DNA of 64,000 bases from Streptomyces sp. YS415 (GCF_023544665.1 NZ_JAMJFL010000002.1:186001-250000); one strand, 5' to 3'; positions 6,752 through 15,060 are shown, numbered from the stretch's first letter. Notes: generated by a model from the sequence alone, not told the origin. Numbers and translations are program-made.

Positions 6752-7519
6752 ATGAACAAGCAGCCGAAGTACCGGCAAGTCGCCGACGTCCTGCGTCGCG
6801 AGATCGACAACGGCACCTACGCGCCGGGGTCGAGGCTGCCCTCAGAGAGCGACCTGTCGCAGCGCTTCGACGCGTCGCGGAACACCATCCGCAACGGGCT
6901 GAGCCTGCTGGTAAGCGAAGGGCTCGTCTCGTCCAGCCAGGGTCTCGGCTACGAAGTCAAGTCTCACGAGGTGTTCGAACTCAACGCCTCTCGCTTCGAG
7001 AACTTGACGTTTCCGCAGAACGGCGACGCCTACAACACGGATGTGACGAACGCGGGCCGACGGCCGCACCAGACGTTTCGCGTCGAGATGTTGCCGGCAT
7101 CGCAGGAGATCGCTCAGCGTCTCAAGATCGAACCGAGTGCGAAGACGGTATTGCGGTTCTGTCATCGCTACGTGGACGACGTCCCCTGGTCCACTCAGGC
7201 GACCTACTATCCCTCGTGGCTGATCGATGCGTCGCCGCGACTGGCTGAGCCTGGGGACATCGACGAGGGAACAACGCGGTACTTGGCCGCTCAGGGGATA
7301 GAGCAGGTTGGGTACTTCGATGAGATCTCGGCCCGGATGCCCACTCCGGACGAGGCTCGCCTCTTGGAGATCGGAGCGGGGGTGCCGGTCATGCTCTGGA
7401 CGCGAACCGGCTACTCGAAAGATCGCCCTATCCGCTGCACGATCACAACGTTTCGGGGGGACCTGAACCGGATGAACTACGAGATCGGCGACCTTGCCGC
7501 CCGGAGCGAGAACACGTGA
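6752..7519 (+). CDS. GntR-family (HutC/UTRA) transcriptional regulator
   Basis: The ATG at 6752 follows GAAGG and gives 255 residues. Upstream in-frame starts would place the operators inside the gene. Residues 5-70 form a GntR winged helix (KYRQVADVLRREI, LPSESDLSQRF, RNTIRNGLSLLVSEGLV). Residues 90-245 form a UTRA effector domain of the HutC subfamily. In pSAM2 the GntR-type KorSA represses the activator of element replication, excision and transfer. By analogy this protein is the likely switch of the element. It is divergent from the transfer operon and its stop overlaps the GNAT gene start (GTGA). Confidence 0.9.
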   Translation: MNKQPKYRQVADVLRREIDNGTYAPGSRLPSESDLSQRFDASRNTIRNGLSLLVSEGLVSSSQGLGYEVKSHEVFELNASRFENLTFPQNGDAYNTDVTNAGRRPHQTFRVEMLPASQEIAQRLKIEPSAKTVLRFCHRYVDDVPWSTQATYYPSWLIDASPRLAEPGDIDEGTTRYLAAQGIEQVGYFDEISARMPTPDEARLLEIGAGVPVMLWTRTGYSKDRPIRCTITTFRGDLNRMNYEIGDLAARSENT

Positions 7520-8085
7520 TCATCACCCCCGCAGAGCCGCACGACGTTGCCAAGCTGCTGGCCTTCCGTGAGGAGGCAGCAGCTTGGCTGCGCGGTCTCG
7601 GGTCCGACCAGTGGAGCCGTCCGTATCCGGCTGACAAGTTGCTCACCACGATCGAAGCAGGCGCCGTGTTCATGCTCCGCGACGGGCATACAACCGCCGG
7701 CACCATCACTCTCACCGCGGATGCCGAACAGGGCCTCTGGACTGACGACGAATTGACCGAACCTTCGATGTTCATCAACAAGCTCACCGTCGCCCGCGAA
7801 TACGCAGGGCAGAACCTCGGCGCTCGATTGCTCGACTGGGCAGGCGACCGGGCCCGTCGTGCAGGAGCCCGGTGGATTCGCTTGGACGCATGGACAACAA
7901 ACGATGCACTCCAGAGGTACTACCTAGAGCAGGGCTTCACGCACATTCGCACGGTCCGTGAAGGCGCGGCCGTAAACGGTGGTCCCCGGGTCTCCGGTTG
8001 GCTCGCTCAGCGCCAGGCGCAGTTGGCGGATCACGGCTTCATGGACCGCACGCCGCCTCCTGCACGGCTTCCGCTCGCCGCCTGA
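7516..8085 (+). CDS. GNAT-family N-acetyltransferase
   Basis: The GTG start at 7516 overlaps the gntR stop, so the two genes are coupled. The 189 residues have GNAT features: a central strand with INKLTVAREYAGQNLGARLLDWAGDRARRAG-like acetyl-CoA loop and helix (about 90-120), then WIRLDAWTTNDALQRYYLEQGF. The substrate is unknown. A GNAT gene behind a GntR regulator recurs in Streptomyces AICEs, so it is probably part of the element's core set and not random cargo. Confidence 0.85.
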   Translation: MIITPAEPHDVAKLLAFREEAAAWLRGLGSDQWSRPYPADKLLTTIEAGAVFMLRDGHTTAGTITLTADAEQGLWTDDELTEPSMFINKLTVAREYAGQNLGARLLDWAGDRARRAGARWIRLDAWTTNDALQRYYLEQGFTHIRTVREGAAVNGGPRVSGWLAQRQAQLADHGFMDRTPPPARLPLAA

Positions 8086-8208
8086 GTGGAGTGCCTCAAG
8101 AGGCATACTGCAGTAGCACGTGAAAGTGCGCTGCTGTGGGCACTGCCAGTAGCGGAGGCTGCCCTGTCATCTCTGAAATGCCAGTCTGAATGGCGTTGGT
8201 GGATCAGG

Positions 8209-9270
8209 CTACAGGAGGCCCACTTGGGCTAGGCGCTGCCATGCCGTCTGGACGTGATCCTCGGTAAAGAGGCGTTGCTTGCGATGGTTCCATCCCCTGA
8301 TGCAGGCTGTAACGGATTCAGGGGTGGGTGGGGGAGATACGAGTTCCTCGGCGGCAAACAGGACGGTGCTCAAGAGTTCCATGCCGAATGCGTCTTCGAA
8401 GCCTGCCGTTAGCGTCTGGAGCTTCGCCGCAACCTCTTCGAAGCTCAAGTATTGCTTGAGTAGTTGCTCGGCCTCAACTACGGAGTCCTTGTTGAGCTCC
8501 AGGATCGCCTGAGCACCGCTCGTTCCATCGCCAAACCCCGTTAGAAAGTGGCCTTCCATGTTGGAGACCGCTCTATCGAGGGGTTGGGAGTAGGGGCCGT
8601 AGATTCCCTTTTCGAAGTGGAGTCCTAGCGGCAGGTGCAACTTTTGAAGGAAATATGCAACCTTGTGTGCCTCTAGAAGTGACACGCGAGGTTCGAAGGC
8701 GAGTCCCCGCGAAATTCCACTTCGGATATAGCGGTCAAGGGCGGCAAGAAATGCTGCGCGCTCCTTGGTCATATTCGGTGCCTCAGTAGCGTTTGGCATG
8801 GACGTTGCGCTTGGAGCTCCGGATGGTTCCCAAACTCGAACTTCCACTCCGGGAATAGTGCCTAGTGCTTGGCGGATCATTGGTTCAACATCGCGCCAAT
8901 CGAGACCGCCATTGCCGCACCCGAGCGGCGGCACTGCGATGGATTTTATTCCGCGCTCGACGATTTCGTCGCGTAGCGCCACAAGGCCCGACGCGATGTC
9001 TTCGATTCGAGATGGGGCACGCCAGTGACGCTTTGTTGGGAAGTTGACGATGAATCTCGGGCTGCCTAGCTGCTTGACCTCATGTACGTGCATTCGGCCG
9101 ACCATGACGTCGCCGCGATCGCAAGACGCCTTGTAGTCCTTGAAGTTCTCCGGATAAGCCCGCTTGAACTGCAAGGCGATGCCCTTGCCCATGACGCCCA
9201 CGGTATTGACCGTGTTAACAAGGGCATCGACATCTGCCAGAAGCAGGTTGCCGGTGCCACGCGTGATCAT
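8209..9270 (-). CDS. darG: DarG: macrodomain DNA ADP-ribosyl glycohydrolase antitoxin
   Basis: The ATG at 9270 has AGGGAAGGG upstream and gives 353 residues, close to the 352 of M. tuberculosis Rv0060. Residues 1-155 are a macrodomain (GNLLLADVDALVNTVNTVG, VPPLGCGNGGLDW). K80 in NFPTKRHWR sits at the position reported as catalytic in Thermus DarG. Residues 170-350 form the C-terminal domain that in this family also neutralises DarT directly. DarG removes ADP-ribose from thymidine in single-stranded DNA. It lies 39 bases downstream of darT. Confidence 0.92.
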   Translation of the reverse strand: MITRGTGNLLLADVDALVNTVNTVGVMGKGIALQFKRAYPENFKDYKASCDRGDVMVGRMHVHEVKQLGSPRFIVNFPTKRHWRAPSRIEDIASGLVALRDEIVERGIKSIAVPPLGCGNGGLDWRDVEPMIRQALGTIPGVEVRVWEPSGAPSATSMPNATEAPNMTKERAAFLAALDRYIRSGISRGLAFEPRVSLLEAHKVAYFLQKLHLPLGLHFEKGIYGPYSQPLDRAVSNMEGHFLTGFGDGTSGAQAILELNKDSVVEAEQLLKQYLSFEEVAAKLQTLTAGFEDAFGMELLSTVLFAAEELVSPPPTPESVTACIRGWNHRKQRLFTEDHVQTAWQRLAQVGLL

Positions 9271-9309
9271 CGTTGCCCTTCCCTGAAGAGGTCGTTCGTT
9301 GTCGTCATC

Positions 9310-10002
9310 TCAGTAGTACCACTCACGTCTGACAGTGACCGGAATCTCGGCTCCTGCCTCCCGAAGCAGGTGCCGTACTTCCTGTGCGTGATCATGATCG
9401 TAAGTTGCGATCTCCTGGAGAGCAGTCACAGGAAGATGCTCATGCACGAGGAGCTCCGCCATGCGCCGCCGCATGCGGTCACCATCGTCAGCCGTGTTCG
9501 CCCAGTACCGTGCTTCCATGATCTCCCAGTCCACGACGCTCGGCAGCATGCTCAAGTCGTTGAAGTGGCGGGTGATCTCGTTCGCGCAGTTGCCGTCGCT
9601 GAACACGTAGGGCCTCCCGGATGCCCTGACAGCATTCACGGACGTGACCAGATAGACGAGTGGGGGCTGCCCTTCCCGGTACGTCGATACGCCGCCTCGA
9701 CTGATCACGTAGAGCATTGGCGATCTCGGGGCAAAGTAGAACGGAACGTAGTCAGCGGGGCATCCGCAAGGCGGGACGGTGACCCGTCGCGTGCGCCGTT
9801 CGGCCTTGACATCCCTGTCTCCACACTCCATTGGCACGCCGCCCCTGCCTTGCATGGCACTGTCCGAGAGCAGGCGCTTCTCGGTCAGGATGTCGGGCAG
9901 GTGCCGGACATGTGTGAAGTGGAAGAGTTGCTGTTCCCCGACGTTCATCACGGGAACTGAGTAGACCACAAGGGTGCCTGCCGACGTGAGCTGTTGCACC
10001 AT
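9310..10002 (-). CDS. darT: DarT: ssDNA thymidine ADP-ribosyltransferase toxin
   Basis: DarT attaches ADP-ribose from NAD to thymidines in single-stranded DNA and blocks replication, also of phages. The protein has the family marks FHFTHVRHLPDIL, DYVPFYFAPRSPMLY (R93), RYWANT and MAELLVHEHLP with the catalytic-type E183 (numbered from 10002), and a WYY end like Rv0059. At 230 residues it equals Rv0059 in length. The start is uncertain: the ATG at 10002 has no clear ribosome site, and in-frame GTG or ATG codons 12 to 19 codons later are alternatives. It lies next to darG and a restriction gene, forming the element's defence cargo. Confidence 0.92.
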   Translation of the reverse strand: MVQQLTSAGTLVVYSVPVMNVGEQQLFHFTHVRHLPDILTEKRLLSDSAMQGRGGVPMECGDRDVKAERRTRRVTVPPCGCPADYVPFYFAPRSPMLYVISRGGVSTYREGQPPLVYLVTSVNAVRASGRPYVFSDGNCANEITRHFNDLSMLPSVVDWEIMEARYWANTADDGDRMRRRMAELLVHEHLPVTALQEIATYDHDHAQEVRHLLREAGAEIPVTVRREWYY

Positions 10003-10059
10003 CGACCAGAGGCCCGCTGACGCCCTTGACGGCAGTACCTGACGGCAACGTCGGCGCAG

Positions 10060-11730
10060 TTAGTCGAGCATCGCCTCATGGAGGCGTCGTGCTGTAGCGG
10101 CGAGCTGGCGCCGGAGCTTCTCTTTGTTCTTGCCGTAGGTCTTGAGGGCGTGGCAGTTGGGGCACAAGGCGATCATGTTCCAAGGCACATCGGGTCCCTC
10201 CTTGGCGAGGTCTTCGACGTGGTCGACCTGCAAGATTGGCAGGCCGGCTGTGGTCAGCTCGGTGGGGTGGCCTGCGCATTGAGGGTTTTCGCACCTGCCG
10301 CGGCAGCGCTTGATGACGGCAGCTCGTGCGCTGGGGTCGCGTACGTACTTGTCGGCCAGTGTCGGCTTCTTCATTTGGCCGCGACGCTCGGCGTTCGCCT
10401 CGGCCTTCTGCGCCAGACGCCGATACGCATCCGCGTCGCTCTCCTCGACGGCCGGGGCTTCAAGGGCGAGGTCGCTGGGACGGTAGTCGCCGGTGTCGTC
10501 GTGGAGCTCCCCTGTATCGGCATCCAGCGCTTCGAATACGTCGGCGGACCAGGTCTCCCGCTCCGGGGAGGGGACAGGCGCCAGCACCCAAAGGAACTCA
10601 CGACGGGGCAACTTGTCCTCTCCCACGCCCCACCGCAGTCGGCGTTGCACGATCACGGCCCAGGTTTCGAAGCTGAACTGTCCCTGGAACGGCTTGTGCC
10701 AGTAGCGCAGCGGGCGACCAGCCGCCTGATGCTGGGCCATGAGTTCGTTGCCGTCCGTCAGCTTCTGGTCGCCAGACAGACCGTCGCCTACGTAGGCGAT
10801 CCAGTTAGTGTCTGGGATGCGCCCATCGGCGTAAGGCCCCTTGTCGTCTGAGAAGGCGCTCAGGATGCCGTCGGCGAGGCAGCCGATCCCTGCCATCTTT
10901 TGGCCGCCATAGGTCCGCCAGATGGCGTCCCGATCCTTGAATGTTTCCCCAAGCAGCGGGCGCAGAGCATCCGGCCACCTACCGGCGAGCAACTCGTGGA
11001 GGCCGAAGTCTTCGAGCAAGCCTGCTGGAAGGGGATGGAAGTAGCGCAGGATCAGTCCGGCAGCCGCGGATGCCGCAGCATCCGGGTGCGAGCGGAGCAG
11101 GTTGTAGTCGTCCTCGCGCAGACCGCCAAGGGGATTGACCTCGTTCAGCGACTCCAGTGTCGGGCGCCGCCCGCGGCTGGTCAGAGTGAGTTCCTGCCCC
11201 TGCGCGATGGTCCACAGTCCATCGCGCACGAGTCCCCAGAACGGGTAACGGACCCCGTCTACACCGTCTTCTACCTGACCGTGCTTCACCAGCAGCGGTG
11301 CGACAGCATCACGGACGGTCGACCATGACTGCATGCGGGGTGTTCCGGCCAGAGCCTGGCCGATTGCCCAGAGCAGCAGAACGGGACGGTGCAGAGCGGG
11401 TCCCGTCGCACGTCGAGCCGGCCGGACGTCTCCCACGCGCCGTAGAAAGGTCTTGGGGGGCTCCACCACGCTGAAGCCCTCCCTCGTCAGCCATGCCACT
11501 GCATGCTTCAGCCCCCCGCTGAACTGGGACGGCTTGAGGGCCTCCCCGAAGTCGTACCGGTGAGCAACGCCAGCTATCGCCTTCGAGTCGTACAGGTTCC
11601 CCTCGTGTTCCAGCAGGTAGGTAGCCGCGGCTCGGTAGCCGTAGAAGTCCCGGAACGCCTCCGGGCCGATCCGGTCGTGCTCCTCAATCGCCTGCAAGAT
11701 GCCTGCACGAGTGATCTCAGAAGCTGCCAT
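10060..11730 (-). CDS. ScoMcrA-like type IV restriction endonuclease (HNH)
   Basis: From the ATG at 11730 (a GTG at 11739 is also possible) the protein has 556 residues. The N-terminus (about 1-95) resembles the ScoMcrA head domain (LLEHEGNLYDSKAIAGVA). A middle region (about 110-250) matches the phosphorothioate-binding part. SRA-like residues follow (DTNWIAYVGDGLSGDQKL, then FETWAVIVQRRLRW), and a C-terminal HNH nuclease has CRGRCENPQC, VDHVEDLA and NMIALCPNCHALK. ScoMcrA of S. coelicolor (SCO4631) cuts near phosphorothioated or Dcm-methylated DNA and lies in SLP1. This gene holds the equivalent place, last before attR. Domain borders are estimates. Confidence 0.85.
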   Translation of the reverse strand: MAASEITRAGILQAIEEHDRIGPEAFRDFYGYRAAATYLLEHEGNLYDSKAIAGVAHRYDFGEALKPSQFSGGLKHAVAWLTREGFSVVEPPKTFLRRVGDVRPARRATGPALHRPVLLLWAIGQALAGTPRMQSWSTVRDAVAPLLVKHGQVEDGVDGVRYPFWGLVRDGLWTIAQGQELTLTSRGRRPTLESLNEVNPLGGLREDDYNLLRSHPDAAASAAAGLILRYFHPLPAGLLEDFGLHELLAGRWPDALRPLLGETFKDRDAIWRTYGGQKMAGIGCLADGILSAFSDDKGPYADGRIPDTNWIAYVGDGLSGDQKLTDGNELMAQHQAAGRPLRYWHKPFQGQFSFETWAVIVQRRLRWGVGEDKLPRREFLWVLAPVPSPERETWSADVFEALDADTGELHDDTGDYRPSDLALEAPAVEESDADAYRRLAQKAEANAERRGQMKKPTLADKYVRDPSARAAVIKRCRGRCENPQCAGHPTELTTAGLPILQVDHVEDLAKEGPDVPWNMIALCPNCHALKTYGKNKEKLRRQLAATARRLHEAMLD

Positions 11731-11832
11731 GCGCGACACCGTAGATCACAGCACTGACAGGTTCCCCCAGACGTCCCCCACCACGGCCTCTGACACTCGA
11801 ATCACCTGGTCAGGAGCATTAGAGCCAGCCCG

Positions 11833-11881
11833 CTGTAAATCTGCCGGCTCAGCCTTCCCAGGTTCGAATCCTGGCGCCGCC
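11833..11881 (+). other. attR: 3' half of tRNA-Tyr at the element-chromosome junction
   Basis: Bases 11833-11881 read CTGTAAATCTGC through the long variable arm, T-loop (GGTTCGAATCC) and acceptor end of a class II tRNA-Tyr (anticodon GTA). The 5' half is absent: the bases before it do not pair with the anticodon stem. This is what site-specific integration of an AICE leaves at the far junction. SLP1 uses tRNA-Tyr. The intact gene should lie at the other junction, left of this window. Crossover in or near the anticodon loop is inferred from where tRNA identity starts. Confidence 0.9.
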
Positions 11882-11892
11882 ACTTCGGGGAA

Positions 11893-11932
11893 GACTCCCT
11901 CAGCACTGTGGAAACACAGAGCTGAGGGGGTC
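11893..11932 (+). terminator. Terminator hairpin after the tRNA-Tyr end
   Basis: A 12-bp stem (GACTCCCTCAGC at 11893-11904 with GCTGAGGGGGTC at 11921-11932, one wobble pair) followed by TCTTTGTG lies a few bases after the tRNA-Tyr 3' end. It is probably the native tRNA terminator left on the chromosomal side. Confidence 0.7.
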
Positions 11933-11968
11933 TCTTTGTGTGCGGCCGTTGCCGGGCAGACTGGGTCC

Positions 11969-12181
11969 ATGACCACTCGTCGCAGAAGGTGCCCCGAGTG
12001 CCGTCGGGAGATCGCCGTGGTGGCCGGGCGGTTCGCGCGGCACGATCCGCCCGGTGCGCGGAGCAGCGGGGAACTCGTCTCGTGCGCCGGTTCTCGGCGC
12101 CCCGCGGAACTCGGGGCCGCACAGCCGTCGTTGGACGGGTACGTCGTGCCCGAGTTCCCCGGTCAGCTGCCGTTGTTCTGA
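11969..12181 (+). CDS. Small zinc-ribbon-like protein (70 aa)
   Basis: The ATG at 11969 gives a 70-residue protein that starts with basic residues and CPECRREIAVVAGRFARHDP, resembling half of a zinc ribbon (C8, C11), with a later C48 and a Pro-rich tail ending in GQLPLF. It is the first gene on the chromosomal side of attR. Its function is unknown. The frame runs upstream through the tRNA and element end, but the start after the terminator is the sensible one. Confidence 0.6.
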   Translation: MTTRRRRCPECRREIAVVAGRFARHDPPGARSSGELVSCAGSRRPAELGAAQPSLDGYVVPEFPGQLPLF

Positions 12182-12194
12182 GGGCGCGGCGGCC

Positions 12195-12851
12195 TCAGTT
12201 GCCCGCCACCGACTTCACCGCCACCGACACCGGCGCCGAGCCGCTGACCAGCTCCAGGGTCAGCCCGGCCGTGGCCGGGGTGTCGATCAGCTCTGCCAGT
12301 ACGGCGGCCACGTCGTCGCGGGGGATCGGGCCGCGGCCCGTGTGGGCCTCCAGGCGGACCAGGCCCGTACCGGCGTCGTCCGTCAGCGCACCGGGCCGCA
12401 GGACCGTCCAGTCCAGTGCGGACAGGCCGCGCACGTACTCGTCGGCCTCGCCCTTGGCCCGCAGGTACACGTCGAAGATGTCGTCGCCCTCGTGCCGGGG
12501 ATCGGCGCCCATCGACGAGACGATCACGTACCGGCGTACGCCCGCCCGCACCGCCGCGTCCGCGAAGAGGATCGCCGCGTCCTTGTCCACCGTCTCCTTG
12601 CGGGCCGACCCGCTGCCCGGCCCGGCGCCCGCCGCGAAGACCGCCGCGTCCGCACCCCGCAGATGCGTCGCGACCTCCCCCACCGTCGCCGACTCCAGGT
12701 CCAGCACCACCGGTTCGGCGCCCGCCTCCCGCAGATCGTCGCCCTGTTCGGCGCGGCGGATGATGCCCGCGACCTCGTCCCCGCGCGCGGAGAGCAGCCG
12801 CTCCAGCCGCAGCGCGATCTGACCATGACCTCCAGCGATGACTGTGCGCAT
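12195..12851 (-). CDS. NAD(P)-binding SDR-like protein
   Basis: This 218-residue protein starts at an ATG (12851) and opens with a Rossmann fold (MRTVIAGGHGQIALRLERLL). It continues with a short-chain-dehydrogenase core typical of atypical NAD(P)H-binding proteins (VFAAGAGPGSG, YVIVSSMGADP, YLRAKGEADEYVR, WTVLRPGAL). The YxxxK pair is replaced by a YLRAK-type motif. The substrate is unknown. It is convergent with the small protein to its left (13 bases apart). The family includes quinone-binding or flavin-reductase-like members, so redox use of NADPH is likely but unproven. Confidence 0.85.
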   Translation of the reverse strand: MRTVIAGGHGQIALRLERLLSARGDEVAGIIRRAEQGDDLREAGAEPVVLDLESATVGEVATHLRGADAAVFAAGAGPGSGSARKETVDKDAAILFADAAVRAGVRRYVIVSSMGADPRHEGDDIFDVYLRAKGEADEYVRGLSALDWTVLRPGALTDDAGTGLVRLEAHTGRGPIPRDDVAAVLAELIDTPATAGLTLELVSGSAPVSVAVKSVAGN

Positions 12852-13060
12852 GCCTTCGACCGTACGCCCGGACGGCCGCATTCGCCGCATGAGCCCCCAG
12901 GGCCCCACCACCTGACCGGGAGAGCCCCCGGACCGCATCGGTCTCGACGCGGGCCCCGCGCCTCACCCCGGGGCCGCTGAGAGCGACTTACCGAGCGCGA
13001 CGCGCCCCGCGCGCCCCCACAACACCCCCCGCACACCCCCGAAACCCGGCCCGCACCCTT

Positions 13061-14332
13061 TCAGGAAACGTCCCCTCGCCCCTGCCGGGGCAGCCCCAAC
13101 TCCACCGCCGCCGAGTTGCAGTACTCCCGCACCGCACTCGTCCGCGCCACCACACGCCCCCGATGCATCACGATCCGGCTGTACGCCAACGACAACGCCC
13201 CCGCCAGCCGGTCCCCCCGCACCGCCAACAGGTCGGCCGGAAAGCCCGCTTCGACCCGGACCTCGGGCAGGCCCAGAACCGTCCGCGCCCCCGAACTCAC
13301 CGTGTCGTAGGCGTCCTCGGGGCTCAGCCCGTAACGGGAGGCCAGCAGATACGCCGCCTCCAAGGGGTCACCGCGGCCCACCGGGTTGGACACGTCCCGC
13401 AGCGCCCCGCTCCCCGCGGCCACCCGCACCCCGGCCGCGCGCAGCAGCCGTACCGGCGCCGTCCCGCGCTGCTCCACGCCCCCGCAGCCGCCCTGCGGCA
13501 GGCACACCACCGTCACACCGGCCGCGGCGAGTTGGTCCGCCGTGCGGGCCGCCGCATCGGCCGGCAGGCGCCCCAGGCCGCCGCATGGCCCGAGCGTCAC
13601 ACCGGGGCGCAGACCGCCCGCCATGGCCGCCAGCCGGGACAGCCGCGCCGGGTCGTCGGCGTCCGTGTGCAGGTCGACCGGGCAGCCGTGCTCGGAGGCT
13701 ACATCCAGGACCGCCTCCACATAGCCCGTCGGATCGGGGTCCAGATCCGGACAGCCGCCCACCACCGACGCGCCCATCTTCAGCGCGTCCCGCAGCATGG
13801 CGAGCCCGTCCGCCCCGGCCACGCCGGTCAGCAGCCGCGGCATGGCCACCGCGGTCAGCTCGGTGAGCCCGCGCAGGGACCGCCGGGCGCGCAGGACGGC
13901 GGACAGGGCGCCGAGCCCCTGCACGTCGCCCACCCGCACGTGGGCCCGCACCGCGGTCGCGCCGTGGCCGAGCTGCAGCAGAGCCGCCTCCGTGGCCCGG
14001 CGCTGGACGTCCTGGGGGTCGTAGGAGACCGGGCCGTCCGCGTCGGCGGAGAGCGCGGTGTCGCCGTGGGCGTGCGGATCGGCGGGGGCCGGCAGCAGCA
14101 GGTAGCCGGTGAGGTCCACGCGCGCGCCGCACGCGCGCGTGCCGCTCGTCGCCAGGCTCCCCGCCGTGCCCACCGCCTCGATGCGACCGCCGCCCAGCCG
14201 GACGTCCACGCTCCGGCCGTCGGTGAGCCGTGCCCCGCAGAGCAGCAGCGCGGCCGGATCGGACGCACCGGACGACCCCGGGGACGACGACGAGGACGAC
14301 GAGTGATGCGGCTGGGGCTGGCTGTCGGGCAT
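13061..14332 (-). CDS. Amidohydrolase/cytosine deaminase-like protein with altered metal site
   Basis: This 423-residue protein has a Ser/His-rich N-terminal tail (1-25), then a TIM-barrel amidohydrolase of the cytosine deaminase type. The HxH pair is present in PADPHAHGDTAL and the third His in VDLHTDADD. The next His region reads VTLGPCGGLGRLP with no His, and the usual Asp region (GHDD in CodA) reads AAGSGALRDVSNPVG. Two of the metal or catalytic ligands therefore appear lost. It may have a changed active site or a non-catalytic role. It stands alone upstream of the tRNA genes on the opposite strand. Confidence 0.8.
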   Translation of the reverse strand: MPDSQPQPHHSSSSSSSPGSSGASDPAALLLCGARLTDGRSVDVRLGGGRIEAVGTAGSLATSGTRACGARVDLTGYLLLPAPADPHAHGDTALSADADGPVSYDPQDVQRRATEAALLQLGHGATAVRAHVRVGDVQGLGALSAVLRARRSLRGLTELTAVAMPRLLTGVAGADGLAMLRDALKMGASVVGGCPDLDPDPTGYVEAVLDVASEHGCPVDLHTDADDPARLSRLAAMAGGLRPGVTLGPCGGLGRLPADAAARTADQLAAAGVTVVCLPQGGCGGVEQRGTAPVRLLRAAGVRVAAGSGALRDVSNPVGRGDPLEAAYLLASRYGLSPEDAYDTVSSGARTVLGLPEVRVEAGFPADLLAVRGDRLAGALSLAYSRIVMHRGRVVARTSAVREYCNSAAVELGLPRQGRGDVS

Positions 14333-14563
14333 CGCGCTCCAGGTGCTCGGTGCTCGGGGCTGCGCGCGGGACTGCGCGGGGACGCAAGATCACGCAGAGT
14401 GAGTCGAGCCTAGGGCGGTGATCCGCTCGCGGCCGGGAGGAGCGCAATAGTCGTACCGGTGTGGTCCGCCGTGCGGGAGCTGCGTCGATGGCCTGCGGCG
14501 GGGGCGGCAGAGGCGCCTGGGAAGCCCGCCGGATCAGGGTCCCGAGGGCGCCGCGAAACGGAT

Positions 14564-14593
14564 TTGGGTGAACGGCTGCCGAGCGTGTAATGT
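14564..14593 (+). promoter_or_regulatory. Promoter of the tRNA-Thr/tRNA-Met unit
   Basis: TTGGGT (14564-14569) and TAATGT (14588-14593) are separated by 18 bases and end 11 bases before the tRNA-Thr gene. This is a good match to a housekeeping (HrdB-type) promoter. Confidence 0.6.
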
Positions 14594-14604
14594 CTTCATC
14601 GCTC

Positions 14605-14677
14605 GCCCCAATAGCTCAGTCGGTAGAGCGTCTCCATGGTAAGGAGAAGGTCTACGGTTCGATTCCGTATTGGGGCT
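14605..14677 (+). tRNA. tRNA-Thr (GGT)
   Basis: A full cloverleaf of 73 bases: acceptor GCCCCAA with TTGGGGC plus T, D-arm TAGCTCAGTCGGTAGAG, anticodon stem TCTCC/GGAGA with loop ATGGTAA (anticodon GGT), and T-arm ACGGTTCGATTCCGT. CCA is not encoded. Confidence 0.95.
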
Positions 14678-14723
14678 CTGGTGTGAGAGGTTCCCGCCGC
14701 GAGGCGGGAACTGATCGCATCAC

Positions 14724-14796
14724 AGCGGTGTAGCTCAGTCGGTAGAGCAAGCGGCTCATAATCGCTGTGTCACCGGTTCAAGTCCGGTCACCGCTA
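14724..14796 (+). tRNA. tRNA-Met (CAT)
   Basis: A full cloverleaf of 73 bases: acceptor AGCGGTG with CACCGCT plus A, anticodon loop CTCATAA (CAT), T-arm CCGGTTCAAGTCCGG. The A1-T72 pair and D-arm are those of an elongator tRNA, not the initiator. It lies 46 bases after tRNA-Thr, so the two are probably co-transcribed. Confidence 0.93.
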
Positions 14797-14884
14797 CTGA
14801 CAGTAGCCGATTGCGGGGTCGGTCCTTCGATCGGCTACTCTTGCTTGCGTTAATAGTCCTATCCGTTCGTCAAGGAGCACTCAC

Positions 14885-15049
14885 GTGGCTGCCACCGACG
14901 TCCGCCCGAAGATCACGCTGGCCTGCGTGGAGTGCAAGGAGCGGAACTACATCACCAAGAAGAACCGGCGTAACAACCCGGACCGTCTTGAGATGAAGAA
15001 GCACTGCCCGCGTTGCAATGCGCACACCGCGCACCGCGAAACGCGATAA
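14885..15049 (+). CDS. rpmG: 50S ribosomal protein L33
   Basis: A GTG at 14885 with AAGGAG upstream gives 54 residues with [18 protein letters not shown] and [13 protein letters not shown]. The four cysteines in two CxxC pairs show the zinc-binding (C+) form. L33 sits near the ribosomal E site. It heads the rpmG-hadA-hadB unit, the same order as rpmG2-hadA-hadB in mycobacteria. Confidence 0.95.
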   Translation: MAATDVRPKITLACVECKERNYITKKNRRNNPDRLEMKKHCPRCNAHTAHRETR

Positions 15050-15060
15050 AACAGGCTCGT

